A program made the position numbers and the translations under genes. The notes beneath the pieces were generated by a model, which saw only the letters and a list, made by a program, of their open reading frames with translations, had not been told where the DNA came from and ran no database searches. Source: Ignavibacteriales bacterium (GTDB taxonomy: Bacteria; Bacteroidota; Ignavibacteria; Tepidaquicellales; Tepidaquicellaceae). Taken from it: a stretch of 64,000 nt of DNA. Of the stretch, positions 8,367 through 15,453 are shown piece after piece. The stretch covers positions 124,001-188,000 of the forward strand of contig JACKAC010000001.1 of NCBI GenBank assembly GCA_020635255.1, read 5' to 3'. Each line of letters starts with the position of its first letter. Position 1 is the stretch's first letter.

Positions 8367-9602
8367 ATGAGCCCAAAGCAAAAAAAGAAGCTCATCATAC
8401 TTGGTTCCGGCTTTGCCGCTTACGGTGTTATTAAAAAGATCGACCTCGATTCCTATGACGTTGTAAATATCAGCCCCCGAAATCACTTCCTTTTTACTCC
8501 GCTCCTTCCCAGTACAACAGTTGGTACGATAGCTTTCCGCAGTATTATCGAACCCATACGTTCCTTACGAAAAGTCCGCTTTTTCATGGGTGAATGCCTC
8601 AGTATTGATCATCAGAATAAAAAAGTAAAATGTTTGGATAAGGATTCCGGCGAAAAGTTCGATATGGATTATGACTATCTTATCATCGGGGTAGGTGAGA
8701 TCACGAATACTTTCGGCATCGAGGGTGTGAAAAAATACGCTTACTTCCTGCGTGAACTTAGCGACGCACGAAAGATACGTGTTAAAATAATCGACTGCTT
8801 CGAGGATGCGAACCTGCCCGGCTTGAGTGAAGATGAGATCCGGGACAAACTCCGTTTCGTTATCTGCGGGGGAGGACCTACCGGTGTGGAGTTCGCTGCT
8901 GAATTAAATGACCTTCTGGAAGAGGATATCAAAAAGAAATATCCCGGTCTCCTCCAGTATACCGAGATCATCCTCGTTGACGCGGCGCAAAAAATACTCA
9001 GCTCGTTTAGTCAAAAGCTCAGTGAGTACGCGATGAAAGTCTTCAACCGTGCCAAGATTGACCTCAAAATGAATTCCATTGTAACCGACGTGCAAAAGGA
9101 TTGCCTGACTTTGAAAGACGGCACTATAATTAAATACTCCATGCTGGTTTGGGCAACAGGCAATACCGCGCTTCCTTTCGTAAAGGACACACCATTCGAG
9201 AAAGATAAGAATGGCAAGATTATAACGGACAATTACTTCAGAGTCCCGGGATATGACGGGATCTTTGCGGTCGGCGACTGTTCTGAAATTAAAGACAAAC
9301 CTCTCCCCGCAACAGCACAGGTTGCACAGCGTGAAGGATATTTCATCGCAAAATACCTGAACAAAATTGCAAAAGGGAAGGAGTGCGGCCCCTTCCGGTA
9401 TAAAAATCTTGGAATGCTGGCTTATATTGGAAGTAATAAGGCGCTTGCTGATACTCCCCAGTTCAAAGGCTCCGGTTTTAATACATGGATCTTCTGGCGA
9501 AGTGCTTATCTGACAAAACTCGTCGGACTCCGAAATAAGATACATGTCTTGTTCGACTGGATAATGACCTCCGTATTCGGCCGCGACCTCAGCAACTTCT
9601 AA
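8367..9602 (+). CDS. ndh: Type II NADH:quinone oxidoreductase (NDH-2)
   Basis: A 411-aa FAD-dependent pyridine nucleotide-disulfide oxidoreductase of the NDH-2 type. It passes electrons from NADH to quinone without pumping protons. The FAD-binding dinucleotide fold is at the N-terminus (GSGFAAYG, residues 13-20) and the NADH-binding fold is at ICGGGPTGVEFAAEL (about residue 166). The FAD-contacting GIFAVGDCS and the switch AQVAQREG are present, typical of NDH-2. The C-terminal region is amphipathic for membrane attachment. No redox-active Cys pair of the sulfide:quinone reductase kind is visible. The gene is monocistronic after a repeat-filled gap, with no clear Shine-Dalgarno site. It could feed the quinone pool used by the Act complex at 53-61 kb. 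Confidence 0.88.
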   Translation: MSPKQKKKLIILGSGFAAYGVIKKIDLDSYDVVNISPRNHFLFTPLLPSTTVGTIAFRSIIEPIRSLRKVRFFMGECLSIDHQNKKVKCLDKDSGEKFDMDYDYLIIGVGEITNTFGIEGVKKYAYFLRELSDARKIRVKIIDCFEDANLPGLSEDEIRDKLRFVICGGGPTGVEFAAELNDLLEEDIKKKYPGLLQYTEIILVDAAQKILSSFSQKLSEYAMKVFNRAKIDLKMNSIVTDVQKDCLTLKDGTIIKYSMLVWATGNTALPFVKDTPFEKDKNGKIITDNYFRVPGYDGIFAVGDCSEIKDKPLPATAQVAQREGYFIAKYLNKIAKGKECGPFRYKNLGMLAYIGSNKALADTPQFKGSGFNTWIFWRSAYLTKLVGLRNKIHVLFDWIMTSVFGRDLSNF

Positions 9603-9689
9603 CTCCTCTTTATCATTCGTGATAATTTGTGGTATAAATCTTTTTTAAATTTTCCTTATATTTTTAAGTAAATCAATATCTAACCTTCT

Positions 9690-10931
9690 ATGAAAAAGAT
9701 TCTACTCGCTCTATTTATACTTTCTGCTTCGACGGCATTCTCTCAATGGCAGCAGGTCATTTCCATGAATCCTGCTCAGTCACTGCATGAGATCGAATTC
9801 TACGATTCTAATACCGGCTATACCGTCAGCACCCTTTATAACGGCTCCACCATGAATATATATAAGACCACTAACGGAGGTCTTAACTGGACCGCGCAAA
9901 ATTCCGGCTATACCGGTACCCGCCTGATGGCAATAGAGATACTGCACCCGGACACGGTTTATATCAGTGGCAATTATGGTATTATCTTAAAGACAACCAA
10001 CGGTGGGCTTAATTGGATACGCCAGCCAACCGCTGATACCACTACCCAGCTATGGGGACTTAAATTTACCAACTCCTTCACGGGTTATTGTTGCGGAAGC
10101 GGGGGAGTCATCTACAAAACAACTAACGCCGGTGCCAACTGGAACCTCCTGAATTCCGGCAGTAATACACAACTGTATAAACCATTTTTCGTAAACGAAA
10201 CTACCGGATATGTCAGCGGTGCGCCCGTCGTCTTGAAAACCACTAACGCCGGACAAAGCTGGTTCCCGCTGGATGTGGGTGTCATTCCTCCGGTCGAATT
10301 CTTTCGTGATATTAAGTTTACTTCGGAAAACACAGGTTACCTCATCGCGGATGTAGGCAGAATTCGTAAAACCACAAATGCAGGCGTCAATTGGACACTC
10401 CTAAGTACTGGTACTACGGAAGCGCTGTTCTCAATTAGTTTTCCAACACCTGATACAGGTTATGTGGGAGGCGATCACGGCATAGTACTTAAGACCACAA
10501 ATGCGGGCGATAATTGGACTATCCAGCAGACCTCTTTAAACGAATTCATATATGGGATTGCTTTTACTTCCCCGGTTGAAGGGCTTGCTTGCTCATGGAG
10601 CGGAAAGATCCTTAAAACAACCAATGGCGGTGTCGTTACGTCTATATCAGACCCTCTTATTATTCCTGAAGGATATTCTCTCAGGCAAAATTATCCTAAC
10701 CCATATAATCCTTCGACGGATATTGAGTTTAGTATCTTAAAAAATGAGTATGTAAAATTGGTCGTATATGATTATCTGGGTAGGGAAGTGAAGACTCTTG
10801 TCTCAGAACAGTTATCACCCGGCTCCTATTCTGTATCCTTTGATGGAGAGAACCTCTCCAGTGGTGTCTATTACTATAAACTCACTGCCGGGTCGTTCAC
10901 TGAAACAAAAAAGATGACTTTACTCAAATAA
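9690..10931 (+). CDS. Secreted YCF48-like propeller protein with type IX sorting domain
   Basis: A 413-aa exported protein. A signal peptide (MKKILLALFILS, cleavage near AFSQ) is followed by about seven repeats of the KTTNGGxNW / NTGYxxG type (residues 20-315), the YCF48/BNR-like propeller. A type IX sorting domain follows, with the NYPNPYNPSTDI motif, a beta-sandwich, SSGVYYYKL, and the basic end KKMTLLK. Cleavage and surface anchoring or release by the Por/T9SS system is inferred. It resembles the partial protein at 1-1207. The last 92 nt are duplicated at 11925-12016 on the far side of an AT-rich gene. The ligand and exact role are unknown. Confidence 0.9.
   Translation: MKKILLALFILSASTAFSQWQQVISMNPAQSLHEIEFYDSNTGYTVSTLYNGSTMNIYKTTNGGLNWTAQNSGYTGTRLMAIEILHPDTVYISGNYGIILKTTNGGLNWIRQPTADTTTQLWGLKFTNSFTGYCCGSGGVIYKTTNAGANWNLLNSGSNTQLYKPFFVNETTGYVSGAPVVLKTTNAGQSWFPLDVGVIPPVEFFRDIKFTSENTGYLIADVGRIRKTTNAGVNWTLLSTGTTEALFSISFPTPDTGYVGGDHGIVLKTTNAGDNWTIQQTSLNEFIYGIAFTSPVEGLACSWSGKILKTTNGGVVTSISDPLIIPEGYSLRQNYPNPYNPSTDIEFSILKNEYVKLVVYDYLGREVKTLVSEQLSPGSYSVSFDGENLSSGVYYYKLTAGSFTETKKMTLLK
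10840..10931 (+). repeat. 92-bp direct repeat, left copy (3' end of T9SS gene)
   Basis: Matches 11925-12016 at 87 of 92 positions by eye. The copy codes for the last 30 residues of the sorting domain plus the stop codon. Confidence 0.9.
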
Positions 10932-10977
10932 GGTGTTATCCTAGACAACTTGGTAATTATAAGATATCTGAAATTAC

Positions 10978-11745
10978 TTAGAGGAAAAGTTTTTCAATTA
11001 AAAAAGCTAAACTACCTAATATTAAAGAAATGATAATTATTTTCCAATCTTTTAGGTTAATATTCAGTTTTTCTTTATATTCTTTTATGGATGAGTTTAG
11101 GAGTAGTTCATAGCTTTTATAAGTGAGAGTTTCATAAATTAAATATACAGTAGAGAAAGACCAAAGTATAACTGTAACAATAATAAAAGTAGAATTTTTT
11201 AAATAATCTACTACGTTACTTATAACAGCAGCATATAGGGCAAGTATTACAGGTATTGCATATAATACTATAGAGGGTAGTAAATCTATTTTTGAGATTC
11301 GTTTAGGAAACTTAGCTAATAATTCTCTAACCTTATTGTATGTAAATTGTAAAACCTCATTATCTTTATCGGATATTCTTATTTCACCAATTACGTCTTG
11401 AGTAATAAGCCTAATTTCTAATTTTGCTTCTAATTCAAACATCAGACCACTTGTTTCAGGTGGGTGATATGATGTACCCCCTATACCACCTTTGAATATT
11501 CTTGTCGAAAAGTTCATAAATGCTTTTATGTAAAAATTATTTGTACTTGTCTCATCGTAAAATTCAACTCTTAGTGAATCTATATTATCAGGTTGCACTA
11601 CACGGTTATTAACTACAATCTCTTTTATGACTAACCTTTCCTCAATTATCTGTATTAGTTTTTTAAATACAACTAGATCAATTCTAAAAGATTTTAATTG
11701 GAATGTTTCTGATTTATTTTTTAAATCTAATTTAGTATTGGACAT
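10978..11745 (-). CDS. AT-rich hypothetical membrane protein
   Basis: A 255-aa protein with no recognised family. Residues 1-150 are soluble and strand-rich. Two membrane segments lie near 157-178 and 186-206, then comes a Lys/Glu-rich stretch, and a third hydrophobic segment ends the protein (about 236-254). The coding region is very AT-rich (16 G+C in the sampled line 11101-11160), far below its neighbours, and it runs opposite to the flanking sequence. It lies between the two copies of a 92-bp direct repeat, so it looks like inserted DNA. No transposase or integrase accompanies it. A membrane effector or defence role is possible but unsupported. Confidence 0.7.
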   Translation of the reverse strand: MSNTKLDLKNKSETFQLKSFRIDLVVFKKLIQIIEERLVIKEIVVNNRVVQPDNIDSLRVEFYDETSTNNFYIKAFMNFSTRIFKGGIGGTSYHPPETSGLMFELEAKLEIRLITQDVIGEIRISDKDNEVLQFTYNKVRELLAKFPKRISKIDLLPSIVLYAIPVILALYAAVISNVVDYLKNSTFIIVTVILWSFSTVYLIYETLTYKSYELLLNSSIKEYKEKLNINLKDWKIIIISLILGSLAFLIEKLFL

Positions 11746-11848
11746 TTTTATTGTTGATGGTAAGAAAGATTACTTAATTGTTAAAGATAACACCTTTATT
11801 ATTGTTTTGAAATTAATAATAAAAAGGGAAAAATAACATAATAAAAAC

Positions 11849-12016
11849 ATGGTAATTATCCTATTTAAAATTTTTAAAAGTAATGTTTATCGTCCAGGTA
11901 TTACTGATGTGAAATTGAAACCAGTTGATGGAGAGAACCTCTCCAGCGGTGTCTATTATTATAAACTCACAGCCGGGTCGTTCGCAGAAACAAAAAAGAT
12001 GACTTTACTCAAATAA
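11849..12016 (+). pseudogene. Remnant of a T9SS gene fused to a short unrelated reading frame
   Basis: An open frame from the ATG at 11849 (MVIILFKIFKSNVYRPG) runs straight into the duplicated tail of a type IX sorting domain (GENLSSGVYYYKL to KKMTLLK) at 11925-12016. The first 25 codons show no similarity to any propeller or sorting domain and no signal peptide. The stop coincides with that of the intact gene at 10931. The tail has mostly synonymous changes relative to the other copy, which suggests it was once under coding constraint. It is most simply the 3' remnant of a second T9SS-tailed gene or an insertion scar. Confidence 0.6.
11925..12016 (+). repeat. 92-bp direct repeat, right copy
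   Basis: Pairs with 10840-10931 and differs at five positions. Together the copies bracket a 993-bp AT-rich segment. Confidence 0.9.
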
Positions 12017-12114
12017 AAACCCCCCTCCGACGGAAGGGTACGACGAAGTCGGGAGTAGGTCCCAAAGTAAAACACCAATCACGCCGTCAGGCGAAAATAC
12101 AAAAAAGTATTGTC

Positions 12115-12134
12115 ATTCCCGCGAAAGCGGGAAT
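12115..12134 (+). repeat. dRS3-like palindrome, copy 2
   Basis: Exact ATTCCCGCGAAAGCGGGAAT followed by CTAGACC. Confidence 0.9.
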
Positions 12135-12209
12135 CTAGACCCTTTGCTTTGAGCGTTGTGGTTAGCTATATTCGGTCTCAAACATTACATGCGATTTGAT
12201 TCATATATC

Positions 12210-12254
12210 TTTCATCTGGCGGTACATTTTGCTTCTTTGTGCAAGCAAAAGAAG
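12210..12254 (+). repeat. CTTCTTTTG/CAAAAGAAG hairpin repeat, copy 3 (diverged)
   Basis: The shared core is CATCTGGCGGTACATTTTGC followed by the hairpin. One T is missing from the left arm. Confidence 0.7.
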
Positions 12255-12403
12255 TTGCCTAAGGCATAATAAAAGTAAATATTACTATCACGCGGTAGGC
12301 AAAAAACTTTATCTATCTCCCCTTTTACAAAGGGGAGAAGACATGACCGGCGAAGAATGAGCAGCTGTCATGTCAGAGGGGTTAAAAACATTCTAGCGAA
12401 AAC

Positions 12404-12434
12404 AAAAAAACCCCCTCCCTTTTCGGGGAGAGGG
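12404..12434 (-). terminator. Rho-independent terminator for the lipoprotein gene at 12459
   Basis: Read on the minus strand, CCCTCTCCC pairs with GGGAGGGGG through a CGAAAA-like loop and is followed by seven T. It lies 24 nt past the stop codon. Confidence 0.75.
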
Positions 12435-12458
12435 CTAATAATCTCATTTTTTTGTATT

Positions 12459-13115
12459 TTATTGGAAGTGTATGCTGTAAAGTATGTCTTCCATCATCTG
12501 GCTGTTTGCCTCGAATTGATCTGTTGGTGTATAAATATAGATCACATAATTTCCCGCGCCGTCTGCCTCGATTGCCGACATAACGTACATCATCATGTCC
12601 TGCCCGTTGATATTTCCTCTTGCTGCCGTAATATAGCCTTCGATGTTGCCGACCTGTATTTCGTTTGCTTCGCCGTCCGGTTCATAATCGAAATCGCCTA
12701 ACGCTGCTTCCAGCAGATCATCCGAACTTATCTTGTCGTTAGGGAATATTACAAGAGTAGTTCCCATTGTCTTGTCTTCGCTTAGTGTCGAGAACTTGTT
12801 CGTTGAGTTTTCTTCAACTGTCCATTGTGACGGAAGGTAAAATGTTACTTTGCCGTCTGAAGTAGCGAGAGCAGTCCAGTCCTCAGGTGCTTCCTTCGTT
12901 ACGTCCTGCTTTGGTTGTTCGGACTTTTTGATTTCTTTTTTCTTACCGGATGATTGGTTCTCGGTCGTCTTGTTCTCTGTCTTCGGTTTGTCTTCGGTTT
13001 TTGGGGCTTCGTCTTTTTTGCCACATCCTGTCAGTATCAGTGAGCTTATTAATAACGAAAATACTATTGCCCGTGTCTTTCCGGGCAGGGAAGATAAAAA
13101 GGTTTTGTGTACCAT
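12459..13115 (-). CDS. Lipoprotein with PsbP-like domain
   Basis: A 218-aa predicted lipoprotein. A signal sequence ends in the lipobox LILTGC (Cys about residue 31), followed by a long Lys/Glu/Pro/Thr-rich linker to about residue 75. The C-terminal domain (about 75-218) contains VTFYLPSQWTVEE, then strands and an NGQDMMMYVM block, and ends YSIHFQ. This layout resembles PsbP/Mog1-like lipoproteins that sense or bind small ligands, a fold-level guess from pattern only. It is monocistronic, ends at a good terminator, and is separated from lpd by a gap carrying a dRS3-like palindrome. The function is unknown. Confidence 0.8.
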   Translation of the reverse strand: MVHKTFLSSLPGKTRAIVFSLLISSLILTGCGKKDEAPKTEDKPKTENKTTENQSSGKKKEIKKSEQPKQDVTKEAPEDWTALATSDGKVTFYLPSQWTVEENSTNKFSTLSEDKTMGTTLVIFPNDKISSDDLLEAALGDFDYEPDGEANEIQVGNIEGYITAARGNINGQDMMMYVMSAIEADGAGNYVIYIYTPTDQFEANSQMMEDILYSIHFQ

Positions 13116-13249
13116 TTTTTGTGCGGTTTAATTTTGGAATCCGTTGCAGTATGCAATGGAAGAAATACCTCCAAAATTACCAAAAATAATTTTAACTTTT
13201 TTTAGAATTTTATAAGGAATTGTAAAACCGAGGATTAATCAATTTTGTC

Positions 13250-13269
13250 ATTCCCGCTAAAGCGGGAAT
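13250..13269 (+). repeat. dRS3-like palindrome, copy 3
   Basis: ATTCCCGCTAAAGCGGGAAT, with a one-base change in the loop, followed by CTAGACC. It lies downstream of lpd. Confidence 0.88.
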
Positions 13270-13364
13270 CTAGACCTGGTATCTCAAGCGGTTTTTAAGG
13301 TTATTTCTTTGCAGGTAATTCGGGCGGTGTTCTTGAAAATTCTTGTCTCCTTCGAGGCTATACT

Positions 13365-14780
13365 TTACTTCTTCTTCGGCTTGTAAAAATGCGTGCTCTC
13401 TCCGAAAAATACCTCCGCCGCCTCCATGACAGTCTCCGATAATGTCGGGTGTGGATGTATTGACATCTTGACGTCGGTAAGTGTAGCCGCCATCTCCACC
13501 GCCAGCACTCCCTCTGCTATCAGCTCTCCTGCACCCGGTCCTGCAATACCAACTCCGAGAACCCTCTCTGTCTCAGGTTCTACTAGTAGCTTTGTCAGCC
13601 CGTCCGTTCTTCCAAGTGTACCTGCCCTTCCTGATGCCGCCCAGGGAAATTTTGCTATTCCAACTTCGATACCCTTCTCCTTTGCTTCAGTTTCTGTCAG
13701 CCCGCACCATGCTACCTCCGGGTCGGTAAATACGACTGCCGGTATCGCCGATGGCTCGAAAGCCGCTTTGTGCCCCGCAATAACCTCCACAGCAGTTCTT
13801 CCCTCATGGGAAGCCTTGTGCGCCAGCATCGGTTCTCCCACTACGTCGCCTATAGCATAGATTGCTTCATCAGCCGTCTGCATCTTATTATTCACCTTTA
13901 CAAATCCCTTCTCCGTAACTTCCACTTTGGTATTTTCCAGCCCGAGGTTCTCTGAATTCGGTTTCCTTCCCACCGACACGAGCACCTTATCGAAAGTCTC
14001 TGTCGTCTGCTTCCCATCCTTATCTTCCATCGTTACATCTAATCCCTTTTTGCCCTCTTTAAGTTCGATAACTTTTGAATTTAGCTTTATCTCCTTCACT
14101 TCCTTCTTCATCTTTGTCTCGAGCTGTCTCGCAAGGTCCCTGTCAGCGCCATTCAGAATATGAGGTAGCATTTCTATAACCGTTACTTCCGTTCCGAGCG
14201 CCGCATACACCGATCCCAGCTCCAGCCCGATGTAACCCCCGCCGATGACAAGCATCGTACCGGGCACGTCCTCTATGTTGAGCGCCGATGTCGAGTCTAG
14301 TACGTTTGGATTATCTATTGAGATGTTTGGTATCTTTACAGGTCTGGAACCCGTTGCAAGTATTGCCTTGTCGAATTCAACCTTCTCCGTTCCGCCGTCG
14401 TGTTTTGTCACTTCCAGCGTATGTGAGTCGAGGAACTTCGCTTCACCCCTTATGTATTCTATCTTTCTCTGCTTAACCAGTATCCCGAGCCCGCCCGTGT
14501 TCTTGTTCACAACTTCATCTTTCCATGCCGTCAGTTTCTTTGGTGTTATCTTAGGCTTGTTAAAGTCCACGCCCCAGTCCTTCATCTCGCTTGCTTCACG
14601 GATCACCTTCGCGATGTGAAGCAGTGCCTTTGACGGGATACACCCCCTATATAAACAAACTCCTCCGGGATTCTCTTCCTTATCTAATAATGTCACCTTC
14701 ATTCCGAGGTCTGCCGCCAGGAACGCCGCCGCGTATCCTCCCGGTCCCGCCCCGATTACTACTATCTCTCTTTTACTCAA
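13365..14780 (-). CDS. lpd: Dihydrolipoyl dehydrogenase (E3)
   Basis: A 471-aa flavoprotein that reoxidises dihydrolipoamide of the pyruvate dehydrogenase complex with NAD+. The FAD site GAGPGGY is at residues 10-16. The redox disulfide CLYRGC spans Cys42-Cys47; the usual spacer is LNVG, so the Tyr-Arg pair is unusual but spacing is kept. The NAD site is IGGGYIGLELG, the second FAD motif is AIGDV, and the C-terminal HPHPTLSE provides the catalytic His-Glu. It is the last gene of the aceE-aceF-lpd unit. It is separated from aceF by an AT-rich gene and a dRS3-like palindrome, so it may have its own promoter. Palindrome copies flank it on both sides. Confidence 0.95.
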   Translation of the reverse strand: MSKREIVVIGAGPGGYAAAFLAADLGMKVTLLDKEENPGGVCLYRGCIPSKALLHIAKVIREASEMKDWGVDFNKPKITPKKLTAWKDEVVNKNTGGLGILVKQRKIEYIRGEAKFLDSHTLEVTKHDGGTEKVEFDKAILATGSRPVKIPNISIDNPNVLDSTSALNIEDVPGTMLVIGGGYIGLELGSVYAALGTEVTVIEMLPHILNGADRDLARQLETKMKKEVKEIKLNSKVIELKEGKKGLDVTMEDKDGKQTTETFDKVLVSVGRKPNSENLGLENTKVEVTEKGFVKVNNKMQTADEAIYAIGDVVGEPMLAHKASHEGRTAVEVIAGHKAAFEPSAIPAVVFTDPEVAWCGLTETEAKEKGIEVGIAKFPWAASGRAGTLGRTDGLTKLLVEPETERVLGVGIAGPGAGELIAEGVLAVEMAATLTDVKMSIHPHPTLSETVMEAAEVFFGESTHFYKPKKK

Positions 14781-14807
14781 TTAAACTTTCCTTTCTTTAC
14801 AATTGTC

Positions 14808-14827
14808 ATTCCCGCGAAAGCGGGAAT
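14808..14827 (+). repeat. dRS3-like palindrome, copy 4
   Basis: Exact ATTCCCGCGAAAGCGGGAAT followed by CTAGAC, just upstream of the lpd start codon. Confidence 0.9.
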
Positions 14828-14959
14828 CTAGACTAGTCACATATTTACGTGAAATCAAAGTGTATTCTATCCCTTACTGATTTGCGTCGATTTATTAAAA
14901 CACTCGTTCCCAAATACCGATTTGGGAACGCAAACTGAAATTACTATAAAAAATAGGAT

Positions 14960-15451
14960 TTAATCCTCTTCCTTATAATGTATAATGTTCCCATTTAAAG
15001 TATGTGTACAGCACTTACATAATGCTTCTATAGTAGCAGATGGGTTTACTTTCTGAAGTATATTGTTTTCATCAATATATAATTGATGGTAATAGGTTGA
15101 TTCACCCACTCTGACTATTCCAAAAAATTTATCATTATTGTCGTTTTCGTGTTTTGTATTAGGTCGTTCAACTATCCAAAAAATTGGTTCTTCTTTATCT
15201 AACCTTGAGATCGCTTCGCTAAAAACTTCATCCCAGTTTTTTCCAACCTTAGAGAGTAAAAATCTAAATAAAGGAGTATAATCCATTCCTTTACTTTGTT
15301 TACTCTTCATACCTAATTTATTGCCGTCAAACTCTTTTATTTTTTTAGAATTCTTCTCGTCTTTAAAATGGTTTTTTATGAAACCATGATTAAAAGCGGT
15401 CTTATTAGCTTTTCTATATAAAGGTTTTTTATTTTTTCTATCAACTTTCAT
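14960..15451 (-). CDS. AT-rich hypothetical protein inside the pyruvate dehydrogenase operon
   Basis: A 163-aa basic protein whose start (MKVDRKNKK) lies 2 nt past the aceF stop. A longer in-frame form would begin inside aceF and is less likely. The N-terminal 60 residues are very Lys/Asn-rich. A helical segment follows (FLLSKVGKNWDEVFSEAIS), then strands (FFGIVRV, YYHQLYI), and a Cys-rich end (CKCC, then a second part ending HYKEED). The phrase KVGKNWDEVFSE recalls an uncharacterised family in bacteria and phages (RPWDKVYSE-type), from memory only. Base composition is lower in GC than aceF and lpd. It is translationally coupled to aceF by position but is not a known part of the complex. Confidence 0.65.
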   Translation of the reverse strand: MKVDRKNKKPLYRKANKTAFNHGFIKNHFKDEKNSKKIKEFDGNKLGMKSKQSKGMDYTPLFRFLLSKVGKNWDEVFSEAISRLDKEEPIFWIVERPNTKHENDNNDKFFGIVRVGESTYYHQLYIDENNILQKVNPSATIEALCKCCTHTLNGNIIHYKEED

Positions 15452-15453
15452 TT

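Larger units (their letters stand above)
12017..12338. repeat. Composite intergenic repeat block, copy 2
   Basis: A non-coding gap sharing order and phrases with 6151-6430: CCCTCCGACGGAAGGG, CACGCCGTCAGGCGAAA, the dRS3-like palindrome at 12115-12134, TTCGGTCTCAAA, and the CTTCTTTGTGCAAGCAAAAGAAG element at 12210-12254. It ends with a separate palindrome TCTCCCCTTT-TAC-AAAGGGGAGA at 12316-12338. No gene is seen in it. Confidence 0.75.

Noticed and set aside
8367..9602. Sulfide:quinone oxidoreductase
   Set aside because: The conserved redox Cys residues are not visible and the GIFAVGDCS and AQVAQREG blocks fit NDH-2.
10932..11924. Insertion sequence between the 92-bp repeats
   Set aside because: No transposase-like gene and no terminal inverted repeats. 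The repeats are a gene's 3' end, not a short target duplication.
12357..12701. Plus-strand reading frame opposite the lipoprotein
   Set aside because: It lies antisense to a well-supported lipoprotein gene and crosses its terminator; no family or start signal is seen.
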